DNA of 64,000 nt from Atherinomorus stipes (GCA_023101725.1 JALJCO010010564.1:124001-188000), one strand, 5' to 3'; counted from the first letter of the stretch, positions 46,396-58,134 are shown. Notes: generated by a model from the letters alone, not told the origin. Translations and numbers: made by a program.

Positions 46396-49300
46396 ATGGC
46401 TATAAACGCGCCGTTTCCGGATTTTTTCCTGCCGTGCCCGGGTGAGCCGGCTATTCCTTTCAAAACGTGGGTGAGGATCTTCGAGAATTACGTGCTGGTT
46501 ATCCGTGCAAATGGAGACGCGTGGCCAGAGCCAAGAAAGCGAGCGCTACTCCTTCATTGCCTTGGATCGGAAGGGCAGCGGATCTTCCATACTCTGCCAG
46601 ACACAGGTGATAACCTAGCATCTGCTATTGCTGCACTAAACGATCACTTCATGCCTGCAGTGAACGTGGTTGTAGAGCGCCACACGTTCAGAAAGAGAGC
46701 TCAGAGACCCCAGGAATCCATTGTACAATACATTGCTGCATTAAGAGAACTGGCTGCGTCCTGTGATTTTGCCAATACTGATGATATGATTCGGGATCAG
46801 CTCGTAGAGCATGTGGCTAACCCTGGCATTAGAGAAAAACTGCTACTTAAAGACAAACTGACATTAGCTGAAGCTATCACAATAGCCACTCAAGTTGAAT
46901 CTGCTAGTGAGCAAGCTAAGGTTATGGCAGGTGAACAGCACGCACCTGTACAAGCTGTGCAGACTCAGAATACAGCACGCAGGCAAAGGCAGCCACGTTG
47001 GTGTAATGCTGCAAAACCAACTCGTAAACCTGCTTCAACTTCTTCTACACGCACCTGCTTCCGTTGTGGTTCACAAAAACACCTTGCCAATTCACGCGAA
47101 TGTCCAGCAGTCAAAGCAACCTGTAGAAATTGCAATAAAAATGGACATTTTGCTCGTGTGTGCCAGTCGCTACAAACTCAGTCAGTAAAAGAAGTTGAAA
47201 TGCCTGAATATACACTACTGCTTGTGGATGGAAAAGGCACCCCTGACAGGATACAGTGCAAAGTGGACATTCAAACTGCAAAGACGACTCAAACAGTGAA
47301 ATTAACTGTGGATACTGGCGCTGCAGTGTCTGTTTTACCTCGGTGCATCTACGAGGAGCATTTCAGAGAAGCTCCACTCCAACAGTCTTCTGTGCGGCTT
47401 GTGACGTATTCAAAGACCCCTATCAATGTGCTGGGATGCATGAAAGCCACTGTCTACATGGACAGCATGAAAGGACCAGCAAACTTCTACGTGGTGGACT
47501 CAGGAGCTGCACTTATGGGGAGAGATTTAATATCTGCTCTCCACCTGCGCATTGAAGGCAACACTGTGCATCCACCGGCTGCTTCACATCCTTCTCTGCC
47601 CCCTACAGCTGCAGTGACTTTTCTTGCTACAGAACTGCCTATTCCTGCATCCATAGGATGCGCCAAAGGTTTCATGCATAAGGTGAAAGTTGCCCCAACA
47701 GCTATTCCGGTGCGTCAAAAGTTAAGACGCCTTCCCTTCTCAGTGAGAGCTGCTGTGTCAGAAGAACTTAATCGCCTCCTCCGTACTGGTGTGATAGAAC
47801 GCATCGATGCCTCCCCTTGGGTCTCACCAATAGTAGTCACACAGAAGAAAACAGGAGGTATCCGAATGTGTGGAGATTTTCGAGAGCCCAACAAAGCTGT
47901 AATAGTGGACAGCTACCCTCTTCCTCACATGGAGGAATTGCTCTCTACACTCTCAGGTGCAACTGTATTTTCAACCATTGATCTGGAGTGTGCATATCAC
48001 CAAGTACCGCTGCATCCTGAAAGTCGGGATTTAACAGCTTTCATCACACATGAAGGACTGTTTCGGTTTTGCAGAGTCCCTTATGGTCTGGCTTCAGCTC
48101 CTGCAGCCTTTCAAAAACTGATGGCAACAGTGCTGAGAGACGTGCCTAATGTGCAGTACTACCTGGATGACATAATCTGCTATGGGCGCACGGCACAGGA
48201 ACACGATACAGCTCTGGAAATGGTACTGAAACGCCTTAAAGAGGCAGGCTTGCGGCTGAATGAGAAGAAATGTCACTTTCGCCAAATCAGCTTAAAGTTC
48301 CTGGGGCACTTGGTAACAGCACAAGGCATTCAGCCTGACACAGAGCACCTGCAAGCCATTACACAGGCCCCTGCACCCAAAGATGCCTGCAGCCTCCGCT
48401 CTTTCTTAGGTATGCTATCATGGTATGGAAAATTCATACCCAACTACGCCACAGTGGTCGAACCGCTCCGTGCCTGTCTACGTCAGGAGGCTACATTTGA
48501 ATGGACTGAGGAGGCTCAGAAATGCTTCCTTACTGTGAAACAGCTACTTGTGAACAGCCCTGCTCTGGCTTTGTTTGACCCAGAATTGCCAACCATAATC
48601 TCAACTGATGCATCAGACTATGGTCTGGGTGCAGTATTCACCCAGCTGCATCCAGATCTCACGGAACGCACAGTGGCGTTTGCATCACGGACACTGACAC
48701 CAACTGAGAGGAAATACTCAACTGTAGAGAAAGAAGCTCTTGCTTGTGTCTGGGCAGTGGAGAAATGGAGGACATACTTGTGGGGCCGGAAATTCACTCT
48801 ACGCACTGACCATCAGGCACTCACAACACTTCTCTCTACAAAAGGGACTGATAGAGCAGGGATGCGCATCGCAAGGTGGTCGGCACGCCTTCTCTGTTTC
48901 ACCTATGATGTGGTGTATAGGGCGGGCTCACAAAATCACACAGCCGACTGTCTCTCACGGTTACCTCTGCCTGCTGCTTCTCCCCTCACAACAGATTCTG
49001 ATCCTGAACTGGTGGCCTTGCTGTCAACGTGCCCAGTCTCAGTAACGGCTGGCGAGTTTGAGGATGCTTCTGCCACCTGCTCTGAGCTTGCTTCCCTGCG
49101 TGCACAAATCTACCAAAAGTGGCCAGCTTCTGTGAAAGCTGTGGAGCCACAACTGCAGCCGTACTTCAAGATGAGGGATGAACTTTGTGTGAAGGACAAT
49201 TTGGTGTTTCGAGGGACACGATTAGTGGTGCCTACTTCTCTACGCCACACACTCATCGCCCTAGCACATGAGGGCCATCAGGGCATCGTAAGAACAAGAC

Positions 49301-50340
49301 AGCGCTTGCGAGAGCTGTACTGGTTCCCTGGAATGGATGCACTGGTACGTTCCCAAATTTCTGCATGCTCAGTGTGTCAAAGTGCAGACAAGTCAGCAAA
49401 GGTTTTTGAGGCACCGCTGCAGCCTGTGCCTCTTCCTGCAGGCCCCTGGAAGAAATTGGGCATGGATATAGTTGGGCCCTTTGACAATGCGACTTGGGAC
49501 TGTAGGTTTGCAATCACACTCACAGATTACTACTCGAAATGGCCGGAAGTAGCTTTTGCATCAGCTGTGACCACAGAAACAGTGGTTGGATTTCTCAGCA
49601 GTATCTTCAGCCGCTATGGTAATCCAGAGTCCCTGGTTACTGATAACGGACCACAATTTACATCTGCTGCGTTCTCATCATTTCTGAAAGAACGAGGTAT
49701 CACACACATCCGCTCCTCTGTGTACCACCCAGCTGCTAATGGTGCAGTAGAGCGGTTTAACAGAGTCCTCAAAAGCTGCATCCAAATGGCGATGCTTCAG
49801 AATAAAGGATGGAAAAAAGCCACTGCGGATTTCCTACAAGCGTTTCGTGCTACACCGCATGCCATGACCGGGATGTCACCGTTCGAACTGATGCATGGCC
49901 GCAAGATGAGGACAAAACTTGATGTGCTCTCTCCTCCTCCTGTGACAGCACATGCTGCTGAGATGCGCAGCAGGGTGTCCTCTCGCCAACAACACATGAA
50001 GCAATACTTTGACAAAAGACGCGGTGCTCACACTCCTTCATTCAGGGAAGGGGACAAGGTACGAGTGCGCAAACCTGTGCATGTGTTAAAGGGACACCAG
50101 AAGTTCTCTGCACCCATCATGATCAAAAAGCAAGTTGGTCCTTCCACCTACATCTTGGATGATGGAAAAGCATGGCATGCTTCTCATTTGGCTTCTGTAC
50201 CTGCTGAGCTTCCTAACAACCCAGCTCAGCCAGACACTGAAGTCGGGAGAGTAGTGGAGCCTGGAAATGTGCATCAAACAGCGAGACGACCTGTCAGAGC
50301 ACACAATCCACCAACATGGCTTAAAGACTATGAGACTTAA
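46396..50340 (+). CDS. Gag-Pol polyprotein of the gypsy element
   Basis: An uninterrupted frame of 1,314 codons from the ATG at 46396. The frame stays open upstream into the LTR (to 46270), but the first ATG after the PBS is the natural start. Gag comes first, with two zinc knuckles at about residues 221-236 (CX2CX4HX6C, unusually spaced) and 243-256 (CX2CX4HX4C). Protease has DTGA at about 306-309. RT has the YLDD box at about 589-592. RNase H begins near STDASDYGLG (Asp about 738). Integrase has an HHCC-type zinc finger (about 958-994) and a DDE triad at about 1024, 1083 and 1119 (D-35-E), then a GPY/F-like module near 1248. Gag and Pol are fused in one frame with no frameshift or stop. All catalytic residues I checked are present, so it may be functional. 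The clade is uncertain. Confidence 0.95.
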   Translation: MAINAPFPDFFLPCPGEPAIPFKTWVRIFENYVLVIRANGDAWPEPRKRALLLHCLGSEGQRIFHTLPDTGDNLASAIAALNDHFMPAVNVVVERHTFRKRAQRPQESIVQYIAALRELAASCDFANTDDMIRDQLVEHVANPGIREKLLLKDKLTLAEAITIATQVESASEQAKVMAGEQHAPVQAVQTQNTARRQRQPRWCNAAKPTRKPASTSSTRTCFRCGSQKHLANSRECPAVKATCRNCNKNGHFARVCQSLQTQSVKEVEMPEYTLLLVDGKGTPDRIQCKVDIQTAKTTQTVKLTVDTGAAVSVLPRCIYEEHFREAPLQQSSVRLVTYSKTPINVLGCMKATVYMDSMKGPANFYVVDSGAALMGRDLISALHLRIEGNTVHPPAASHPSLPPTAAVTFLATELPIPASIGCAKGFMHKVKVAPTAIPVRQKLRRLPFSVRAAVSEELNRLLRTGVIERIDASPWVSPIVVTQKKTGGIRMCGDFREPNKAVIVDSYPLPHMEELLSTLSGATVFSTIDLECAYHQVPLHPESRDLTAFITHEGLFRFCRVPYGLASAPAAFQKLMATVLRDVPNVQYYLDDIICYGRTAQEHDTALEMVLKRLKEAGLRLNEKKCHFRQISLKFLGHLVTAQGIQPDTEHLQAITQAPAPKDACSLRSFLGMLSWYGKFIPNYATVVEPLRACLRQEATFEWTEEAQKCFLTVKQLLVNSPALALFDPELPTIISTDASDYGLGAVFTQLHPDLTERTVAFASRTLTPTERKYSTVEKEALACVWAVEKWRTYLWGRKFTLRTDHQALTTLLSTKGTDRAGMRIARWSARLLCFTYDVVYRAGSQNHTADCLSRLPLPAASPLTTDSDPELVALLSTCPVSVTAGEFEDASATCSELASLRAQIYQKWPASVKAVEPQLQPYFKMRDELCVKDNLVFRGTRLVVPTSLRHTLIALAHEGHQGIVRTRQRLRELYWFPGMDALVRSQISACSVCQSADKSAKVFEAPLQPVPLPAGPWKKLGMDIVGPFDNATWDCRFAITLTDYYSKWPEVAFASAVTTETVVGFLSSIFSRYGNPESLVTDNGPQFTSAAFSSFLKERGITHIRSSVYHPAANGAVERFNRVLKSCIQMAMLQNKGWKKATADFLQAFRATPHAMTGMSPFELMHGRKMRTKLDVLSPPPVTAHAAEMRSRVSSRQQHMKQYFDKRRGAHTPSFREGDKVRVRKPVHVLKGHQKFSAPIMIKKQVGPSTYILDDGKAWHASHLASVPAELPNNPAQPDTEVGRVVEPGNVHQTARRPVRAHNPPTWLKDYET

Positions 50341-50582
50341 AAGAGTGAAGAACATGGTTGTAGTGAAGGATTTAGAAAAAAAGAAAATGGCATTGGTTCT
50401 CTTAGACACATATAAGCAGTAATAGGAAGCCTAAGCATTATGTTCTGTGTTCATCAATGTTTTTACAGTAGATGGCTTAGATGTAAAGATTTTGGAAGGG
50501 TGAATTGTTAAGGGGAGGATTTGTGTTTTTTTGTAAATGCACAACTGCTAAAAAGAAGAACTGCTTTTAAGTGAAGGGGGAA
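50341..50582 (+). promoter_or_regulatory. Gypsy 3' leader and polypurine tract
   Basis: 242 bp of non-coding sequence after the stop. It ends in the purine run AAGTGAAGGGGGAA (50569-50582) directly against the 3' LTR, the plus-strand primer for DNA synthesis. Confidence 0.85.
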
Positions 50583-50792
50583 TGTTGTGTTCAGTTAGTA
50601 TTTGGTCACTCCCTTGTTCTGCCACAGGGCGGCACTGTGCAACAGAAATGAGTAGAAAAACGTGAAGAAGCGAGTGGTGTATCCTGGGAAGTAAAAAGAA
50701 ACGAATGCTGTTCTGTTGGAGCTTGCTACCTTGGGTAATAAAGCCTGTTACGATCACGTCAACTGCTTCTTATTGGACTCTCCACCACAACA
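50583..50792 (+). repeat. 3' LTR
   Basis: 210 bp, apparently identical to the 5' LTR; AATAAA at 50737-50742. Followed by the CAATG duplication at 50793-50797. Confidence 0.95.
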
Positions 50793-50797
50793 CAATG

Positions 50798-51689
50798 TAC
50801 ATCAGCTGTCAATCATTTCCCCACGGCTTGAAGCGGCCTTTGCCCATTTTAGTATTTTCCAGGAGTGACGACACACGTGACACGGCAAGATGGCGACGGT
50901 GAGACACGCCCAACTGGCTTCACTTTTAGCTCTTCAGAGACCTACGGATGATGTAGCGGAAGGTTCGTTCTTCTCTATTAACGGTTATGTTTTTAACATA
51001 ACTGTAAGCTCCTACTTGCTTGAAAGTGTACATTACAATCTTCCTGTATCATATGTATCCACTGCACAAATATAAACATGGATTTTGTTCTGAAAATATG
51101 TCAGAGGACCTTAAAAAAGAGGTAATTTTCATGATAAAAGTGGGTTTGATATCTATTTTTGGCCGATTTTAGGATTTTGGATAGATTTACGATTGATATA
51201 TCAATCTATATCGGTGTATCTATATAGATCGATGTATTGTTGCAACCCTAACACCCTGTCATGATCTGTAGCTACGGTGAGGAGGAAGGACTAAGGCCCA
51301 ATCTGAATCCCCCCTTACCCATTCCCCTAAGCCCTTCCCCTTTGTTTTGCACATTCAGATGTTGGGGTAGGGGTGTCTCAGTCTTATTAGGACAGAGGAG
51401 TAGGGGTAAGTTGTAGGGGTATATACCCCTTCAAACGAAGGGTTTCCCAAAGCACACTTACAACCAGGGGGTATGACAATCACCGGTAACATGGCTGCTG
51501 CTGAGTCCAAAAAAATGCACAAATGTATATTCTCTTAAAGATAAAGTTTAAAAAGTAAGAAAACTGTTGTATTGTCTAGTTTAAAGCTGTTTAAATGTTT
51601 AACGGTCATTTTAGTTGTAAAATGCACATGAAAAAAATTGCTAGTCCTTCAGTAACATAAACGCTAGCAGGCTGAAAACAGACAGCTGA
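50798..51689. other. Intronic sequence with MITE-like stretches
   Basis: 51290-51490 is rich in AGGGGTAGGGGT and its inverse (TACCCATTCCCCTAAGCCC), a common fish MITE signature. 51150-51250 has ATCGAT-rich text ending TTGCAACCCTA. No gene. Confidence 0.45.
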
Positions 51690-52053
51690 TCATTTTAATT
51701 ATGGTTTTTCTGGCAGTGTGAAAAATTCTTTTGATATTTATTCATCGTTGCATTTCACTTCCTGACCACAAATTAACGCTGCATTACATTGTGGGTGGGG
51801 TGGTGCTGTTGTCCGTCCATCAGCTCAGATCTGGAAGACTATGCGAGAAGATGAGGTCCAAAATTAAACCTCCTACAAACTAATGTGACAAACAAATATT
51901 GAATGCAGCAGTGTTATTTGTTTTCCACATCACTTTTTATGGGATTTTCCTTCAACGTTGTGCTATGGGCTAAGCATATTTCATTTCTTACACTGCAACA
52001 TGAGTTTTTAACCTCGAGTCGTTTTCGGCCCTCCAATTTAAAAAATGTGGACG
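51690..52053. mobile_element. hAT-type MITE fragment (family of 43029)
   Basis: CATTACATTGTGGG, ACTGCAACATGAGTTTTTA and TTTTCGGCCCTCCA match the right three-quarters of 43029-43717. The end GTGGACGCCTCTG is intact-like; the left end is missing. Confidence 0.7.
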
Positions 52054-52365
52054 CCTCTGCATTAGAGCAGGTGCAGACGTCTGATTGGACGTTACAGAAA
52101 ACACCTGATTGCAGCGATTGCCTCGAAATGTGTTGCTCAACAGCATTTTAGCTTCAGAGCCCCATCATGCTTGTTTACTTGTTTATTTTTTGTGTGTTCG
52201 TTTTTGATATTTCTTTCAGACCACAATTCAAAATCAATGTCATGATTTTCATAGAATTTTTATGTCTTATTAGTTTTGTCGATTTCATCTTATTTCACTG
52301 ACAGATTATTTTTTCCGTCTTTAATTGGAGGGGGCGAATAATTTTGAGGATGACTATGTTTCCTG
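52054..52365. mobile_element. Tc1-type MITE, copy 4, inverted
   Basis: Reverse complement of the 12916 family: CAGACGTCTGATTGGACGTT (52074-52093), CCATCATGCTTGTTTACTTG and CACAATTCAAAATCAATGTC. It adjoins the preceding hAT fragment. Confidence 0.75.
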
Positions 52366-53864
52366 TAAGTTTACTGTAAAAGGAAGGCAGCTTTCACACA
52401 GCTTTAAAGTCACCCTGACTTGTTAACTTTTCACTTCAATACTAAAATTTTCATCCTTCTTTGCCATTTGATTTATATTTAAATTGAGATTGACCAGAAA
52501 TATTTGCATTGTCTTTGTATAAAAAGAATAAAAAGCAACTTCTGTTTTTACAAGCGTTTTAAACCAAGTTTGTACTTTTGCTTATGTGCCTGACCACATG
52601 ATTATTCAATAATTTTATATCCCACTTATTCCAATTCATGTTCCTGATTGGTGATTAATCAGCAGGTAAGTAGCAAGGCATGATTAATATTCGTTAAAAG
52701 TGAATTAAATTTTAACTGTATCCCAGCACTAATTGAAACCAAAACCAGACTTATAAAACTAATAAAACCACTGTTATATCTGTGTTTTTCTACAATGTCA
52801 TAAGATTAAATTGAATTTTTTCTAAATTATATTGGGTGCCAGTGATTTTCTTTTTTGCTGTGTGCAACTTTGCTGGAACATTTATTTCGAGCCCTGAGAT
52901 GAATTATATGTGCCTTTTGACAAAACTACATGCTGTAGTCTTCCCTCTAAACATCACCTCTGTGAGTTGCTATGCCAACCTTCTTTTTCCAGACACCAGT
53001 GCAAAATAACAATAAATGGTCTTTCACAGTATCATCCTTTATCACCATCCCCCAACTTCCTGAGACTGAATGCTCCATTATCAGACAAGGACTTAGTGTT
53101 TGCAAACCTGCAGTTGAGTTGTGAATGCACAGCAAGATAAGATATTTGTTCATGTCACATTATTTTCCAAAAGAGTCGCTCTTCGCTTGACAGAAAACTT
53201 GCAGAAAGTACCAGCAAATTGGCAGATTAAAGGGGACATATTGTGTTTAATGGAAAAGAACTAAGACAAATATGCATGTCATGCAGGTTTGTTTAGAGGT
53301 ACAGAAAGGAATTCATTTATCCTTCTCTTTCCCTGCAGCAGCTTCTGATCTTAAACCTTCCAGATAACGAATAGATAACAAGATAAATGTTGTGGCTGCT
53401 CTGAAATAGCCCGTTAGTGCCGGACATGCTGGCTGCAACAGCTTTCCTAACCTTTACCCTGCAGGACGGAAGGATGCTGGCATCTACATCACTGCTTTAA
53501 GGGGAATTTTGCTTTTTTTTTTAAACCTGGGGTGTGTTTTCCTATGTCCTTTCATATATGTGAGTGATGGAGAAAGCAATTTTCCACACTGTGAAAAAAA
53601 AAAAGTAAAAAAAAAAAAAAAGAGCCAGAATATTCCATCACTGGGGGACAAAAAATACTATAAAATTACAGAGAAAAAGTTTCTCATGAAATACAGAAAT
53701 TTTCCATAATAAAAATACAGTTTATAACTTTGTTTTTACATGAAATCCTTGTTTTATTTTGGCATTTTAATGTTTAATGAAGGATGTTAAGATGTATAAT
53801 AACGAGAAAATGACCGAGACATACAGTAAAAACCGTTAGAATTCAGAAAATAAGGGGCAATACA
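52366..53864. other. Intronic sequence, no gene seen
   Basis: No repeat or domain is recognised; A-runs near 53590-53625. Confidence 0.45.
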
Positions 53865-54130
53865 GTATCGCTGCTGCCAAATCTTCAGAGAGAGAAGTCA
53901 CTATTGGCTGGTCCAAGTCAACAGAAGTCACTAAATGACATCACAGCGATGTAGAATCAATATCACGCATGTGCAGTATCGCATCATGGCATCCACCTTA
54001 TTTGTTAGATAAGCTACGTTGCTAATTTACAAGGTTACTGAAGGGGTGACAGACACATTTGAGTCATGGTGCAAAGAAGATCCTGGTGTGCTACAATGCA
54101 TCATGGGAAATAAGCAGCAACTGTTACATT
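53865..54130. mobile_element. hAT-type MITE fragment (family of 44054), inverted
   Basis: GCTGCTGCCAAATCTTCAGA, TATTGGCTGGTCC, ACTGAAGGGGTGACAGACAC and GCATCATGGGAAATAA match the reverse complement of 44330-44535. Only one end is recognisable. Confidence 0.7.
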
Positions 54131-55799
54131 TGGCTGTAAGGGACGATTTACGATTACTAACATATTTGTACGATGAACGTTGTGTCAAAAATAAGGAAAG
54201 CCAAAATGTACCTTGTCATGTTTAGACCAAGATGAACCAACTTAAAAAAATGTGTCTTCAGTTGGTCACATTGAATAAAATTGAGTAAACTAAATAAAAT
54301 AAATGATAACATTTATAATTTTTAATTCAACTTAGCTTATTTTTATTTAGTCAATTCAAATTGGAAAATTTCTTGGAAATTTCAAGTTAATTAAATATGT
54401 TCCATTAATGTGATGCTGTGATTTTGAACAATTTACTTTGCAGCATTGTGTTTTGCTTTTAATGCAAATTTACTCAGGTAAAGTATACACCAGAGTAAAC
54501 ACAGAGTCTGTGATAGAACAGCAACACATATTGGTTCCATCTCAGACATTACATGTTATTCATTGGGGATGGTGGCGAGTTTGTCTGCTTGAACTGTCCC
54601 TTGAACTCATGGTGCAACTTTAACATCCAAACAGAACAAAATTTCTTCTGAATATGAACATAACAAAGGCAGTGAACACTTAGCTTAAATGTATAGGATA
54701 ACAATCATAAGAGGGTAATTTCCTGTTGAATTTGCTTTTCCCATGAGCCTTTGGAATCCAAATATGTTGAGTTTTGAAAATAGCCCCGCCCCCATTTGTT
54801 CGTCTTCAAACAACAAGTAACTGAAATTTGAAACGGTACAACTAACCATCTGGAATTTTACTGCAGTTTATCATTTTACTGGTAATCGTTACATCCCTTG
54901 TGTATAACAACCAGCACATGCACGTCTACCTTCAGATTAACAGCTTGTTTTAGGACCCGTTCAGCAGTCACGCTCCGTGATATTTCCTGGCTAGGCTGAT
55001 TGTTCTGGATGCAGGAACTTTGAAGATGAAGTGATTCTCCTGCAGGAAATTGCTTCCTGGCTTCATTCATGGGTTCCTGGAAAAGTCTGTGATGTGAAAA
55101 GCAGCCATTTGCCTGTCTCACTATCTGCTTCAGCGTCATGTGCTCCACGTTTTTCCACACTGCACATTTACAGCCGTCATGTAAATGGTTTAAATCCATA
55201 AATAAAGACTTCGGTGTGGTTTCATCTTACCATGATCCAAAGAGCGAGCCTTCTTTCAGGATTTGAATTGAGAATTCATAGTTAAACCAGATTCTACAAG
55301 GACTTTGAAAAAGATGACCAATTTATTCTAAACTGCCTGCCCCAGAAATCCTGCACAGGAGTGTGAGAAGAAAAACGAATCTCTGAGAAGTTTCATCAGC
55401 GGCTCTGCAGGTAACACGCATCCACAATCAGAAATGGACGGCACAGTTGTGACCTGCATGAGAGGGCCTGACAGAAAAAGCCTCCTCTGTCCAAAAAAGC
55501 ACATCAGAACAAAAGTAGTCTGTCAGTGGACATGAAAAGCAAAGAGCAGGTCTTTTGATGAATGAAAGGCAGAGTTGTTTGGCCACATTAACAGCAGACT
55601 CGCCAGATTCAGACTATAGATTGATGCTTTACAGCAGCTGGGAGGCCTGGTGGTAGAAATATAAAGGCGTTGGGCTTCGTCTCTGTGTCCGAGCAGCTTG
55701 GAAATAATCTGAGGCCAGATGTCAAAAGATGAAATAGAAGTGAAGCTTTCAGTGTACAAGCAACTCCATGTTGGTGTTTATATAAGCTGCACATCACAG
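54131..55799. other. Intronic sequence, no gene seen
   Basis: 54235-54400 has AACTTAAAAAAATGTG and CAAGTTAATTAAAT text of low complexity. A 107-codon minus-strand frame at 55199-54876 has no domain. Confidence 0.45.
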
Positions 55800-56240
55800 T
55801 AGGTCTGGGACGATAACAAAATTTGCTGGATGATATATTGTCCAACATATGACGATAAACGATATTGTCGACTTTACGGAGACCAAAATAACCACTTATG
55901 TAATGTTAATATATCATAATAATGCAAGTAGATCCTTTCAAATGCAACAATTAAACTTTTATTTCACACTGGAATGATCAGAACCAGAACTTTTAAATAT
56001 CCTAAATAAATAAACAAAAAACAATAGAAAATAAATGTAAACAGTTAATTAAAAAGAACCATTTTTCTGTTCGAAAAATGGCACAAAAAAAACAATAAAA
56101 ATAGACCCTGTTTCTCCAAAACAATAAATATAATGATCGATTCAGTCTCAACAAATAAAACTGCACTTCAATCATGATAATAAGTGATGATGATGATGAT
56201 GAGTCGACTGTCGGGCCGACAATTTATAGCCGTCATATCT
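55800..56240. mobile_element. MITE with TAGGTCTGGGACGATAAC start
   Basis: The left end resembles the TAGGGCTGGGCGATA hAT-type termini and is followed by ATATTGTCC/ACGATATTGTCG text. The right end is not identified. Confidence 0.5.
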
Positions 56241-56467
56241 TTGAGAAAGTGTTGAGACGCTGCTGATAGTTTTTAAGTGGAAAAAATAAATATTTCTTCA
56301 TTTAAAGAATAAAAAGTCTTTGTTTTTGTTAATAGTATTGATGCCATGATTGGGTATGTATGAGTGTTGTCGGTTATCAGTCATCGGTATCGGCCTTTGC
56401 GAGCTGACATTTATCGGTTATCTGTATCGGTTTTTAAAAAAGGTTATCGTGCATTCCTCCTGGTAAA

Positions 56468-56826
56468 GCTTCTTTTCAGTGTTTTTTTCTCATTTTGAGA
56501 GAAAAGATCTGAAAACAGGAGAAACTAACCAGGAATTCAAGAACTGGTAGCAGAGAGGTGAATTTAAACAGTCTGAGACAGCGGCTTAATCAGAAGGTTG
56601 TAGGTTCAACTCCCATGCCATCCCTCATCAGTCTGGCCCTCGGCAAACTAAAAGCCTTCAACCAGTTCCGTTCAGGTACGGGGGGGTTGGCAGGTTTCGT
56701 ATGGTGCTGCCCGTTCGGTACGGGGTACTGCCTTTTAGAACAGGCTTTTTAGTAATTCTCAAATGAAGAAAAATCCTGTTTTAAGATCTTTTCTTTTAGA
56801 ATTAGAAAGAAACACTGAAAAGAAGC
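56468..56826. repeat. 52-bp inverted repeat pair enclosing a tRNA-like SINE fragment
   Basis: GCTTCTTTTCAGTGTTTTTT...ACAGG (56468-56519) is mirrored at 56775-56826 with few mismatches. Between them, 56560-56640 carries AGAAGGTTGTAGGTTCAACT with a B-box GGTTCAACTCC at 56603-56613, typical of fish tRNA-derived SINEs; the A-box is weak. Confidence 0.65.
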
Positions 56827-57954
56827 ATCGCCAGACTCGTTTTGAGGGGTTTTTCACTAAATGAGGGACCTAAAATTAGAGTTTTACAACTTGTTCAACA
56901 ATATTTCTTCCTGTCTAGTCTCTTGGCAAGTATAATTATCTCCCCCCACTGACGGATTATTTCACTTGAATATAGTCAGATTTTTCTCAGTTTCAGTGTT
57001 TTTAAACTCGTATGAAGACCAGTGATTTTTGCAGTGGAATACTTTCCTGGTCTCCTCCCTCTCTGTCCTCTTGTGTTTTGCATCTGCCCCATCATCCATC
57101 ATAACGTCATAGGCTTTTTATTGAAGTAAAAAAAAAGTTCCTCTCTGATGAGTGAATGAGACTTTGTCTTATCTTAGACCTGTTAACTCGGCACCACCCT
57201 CCCAGCAGCCTACTTCAGCGCTCCAGCACAGCCTTTCATTTGCGTGGGTGAACTCAAACACACCACCGCTTGGCTTCTCAGAGACGTTTGGGCTCCTTTG
57301 TGTCCATCATCCCTGTTTCTAAGCAGCTTTTTTAGTCTTTGTTTTGATATGAAACAATTTCTATTCATTATTTTCCTGCGTTACAGAATAAAAATCTGTG
57401 AAATACTTTTTTTTTCCCGTCTTGTCACAGTTTGGTTCTAAATATTGATGAATCGTCTAATGGAGCACGAGGCTATTCAGAGAGGATGAAGTGGGCTGCT
57501 GCAGCTTAGCTGCAACAAAATCGATTGTGATTTCCTATCTGAACAGTTAATACTTGTGCTGTCAAGCCTTGGCAAGAGTTTAGTAGACAAATGATCAATT
57601 ATGAGTGTGATTGCTCAGCTAAACTTAGTGTTTTTTTCAGACTGTTGCTGACTTTCTGCATCGTCAGTTCAAAGCTTCATTTGACTCATTTGTGGAGTAC
57701 AGTATTAATTTTCTGCCTGTTTAATGTTAAACTGGAGTAAGAAGCCAGTTAGCTTAGCTTAGTGAAGCAGTGAAAAGATAATCAACTTCACTTATTTTCT
57801 TATCTGTTAGATCCTTGCACAGAGAAATGTTTTAATCTACTGTATCCTTGAATTGGAAAACCAGGACAGTCATTGTGTTTGTCTGGTGTTGCACTCTGTA
57901 AACACGCAGCAGTTATGACGATCTGGACAAACCCTGTCCAGCCTACACACTACA
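56827..57954. other. Intronic sequence, no gene seen
   Basis: No exon or repeat is recognised. Confidence 0.45.
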
Positions 57955-58134
57955 AACTACTGGGTCAAAAATACCTCATTGTGGGTTATTTTAGACCCAC
58001 TGCTGGGTTAAAATCGGACCAACTAATTTCTGGGTTTCTTCGACCCAGAACATTGGGTTATTTTTTTAGCCCAACTTTTGGGTTAAATATTCAACCCAGA
58101 AGTTGGGTTATTTTAACCCAGAAGTTGGGTTATG
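57955..58134. repeat. Palindromic GGGTTA / TAACCC-type repeat
   Basis: Degenerate alternating units such as ACCCAGAAGTTGGGTTATTT (two adjacent copies near 58096-58132), with inverse units earlier. Recognised as a common fish repeat pattern; class unknown. It is interspersed text, not a telomere array. Confidence 0.65.

Larger units (their letters stand above)
46148..50792 (+). mobile_element. Complete Ty3/gypsy LTR retrotransposon
   Basis: A 4,645-bp element: 210-bp LTR, PBS, one gag-pol frame, polypurine tract, 210-bp LTR, flanked by a perfect 5-bp duplication CAATG. The LTRs open TGTTG and close CAACA and look identical base for base, implying a very recent insertion. Domain order (Gag with zinc knuckles, protease, RT, RNase H, integrase) is that of Ty3/gypsy. 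No envelope frame and no chromodomain are seen. It lies in the plus orientation, the same as the doc2b-like exon. Confidence 0.95.

Noticed and set aside
50341..50582. Envelope gene in the gypsy element
   Set aside because: Only 242 bp lie between the Pol stop and the 3' LTR, with no long frame.
58081..58132. Telomere-like GGGTTA units
   Set aside because: Units are degenerate and alternate with their inverse; not a TTAGGG array.
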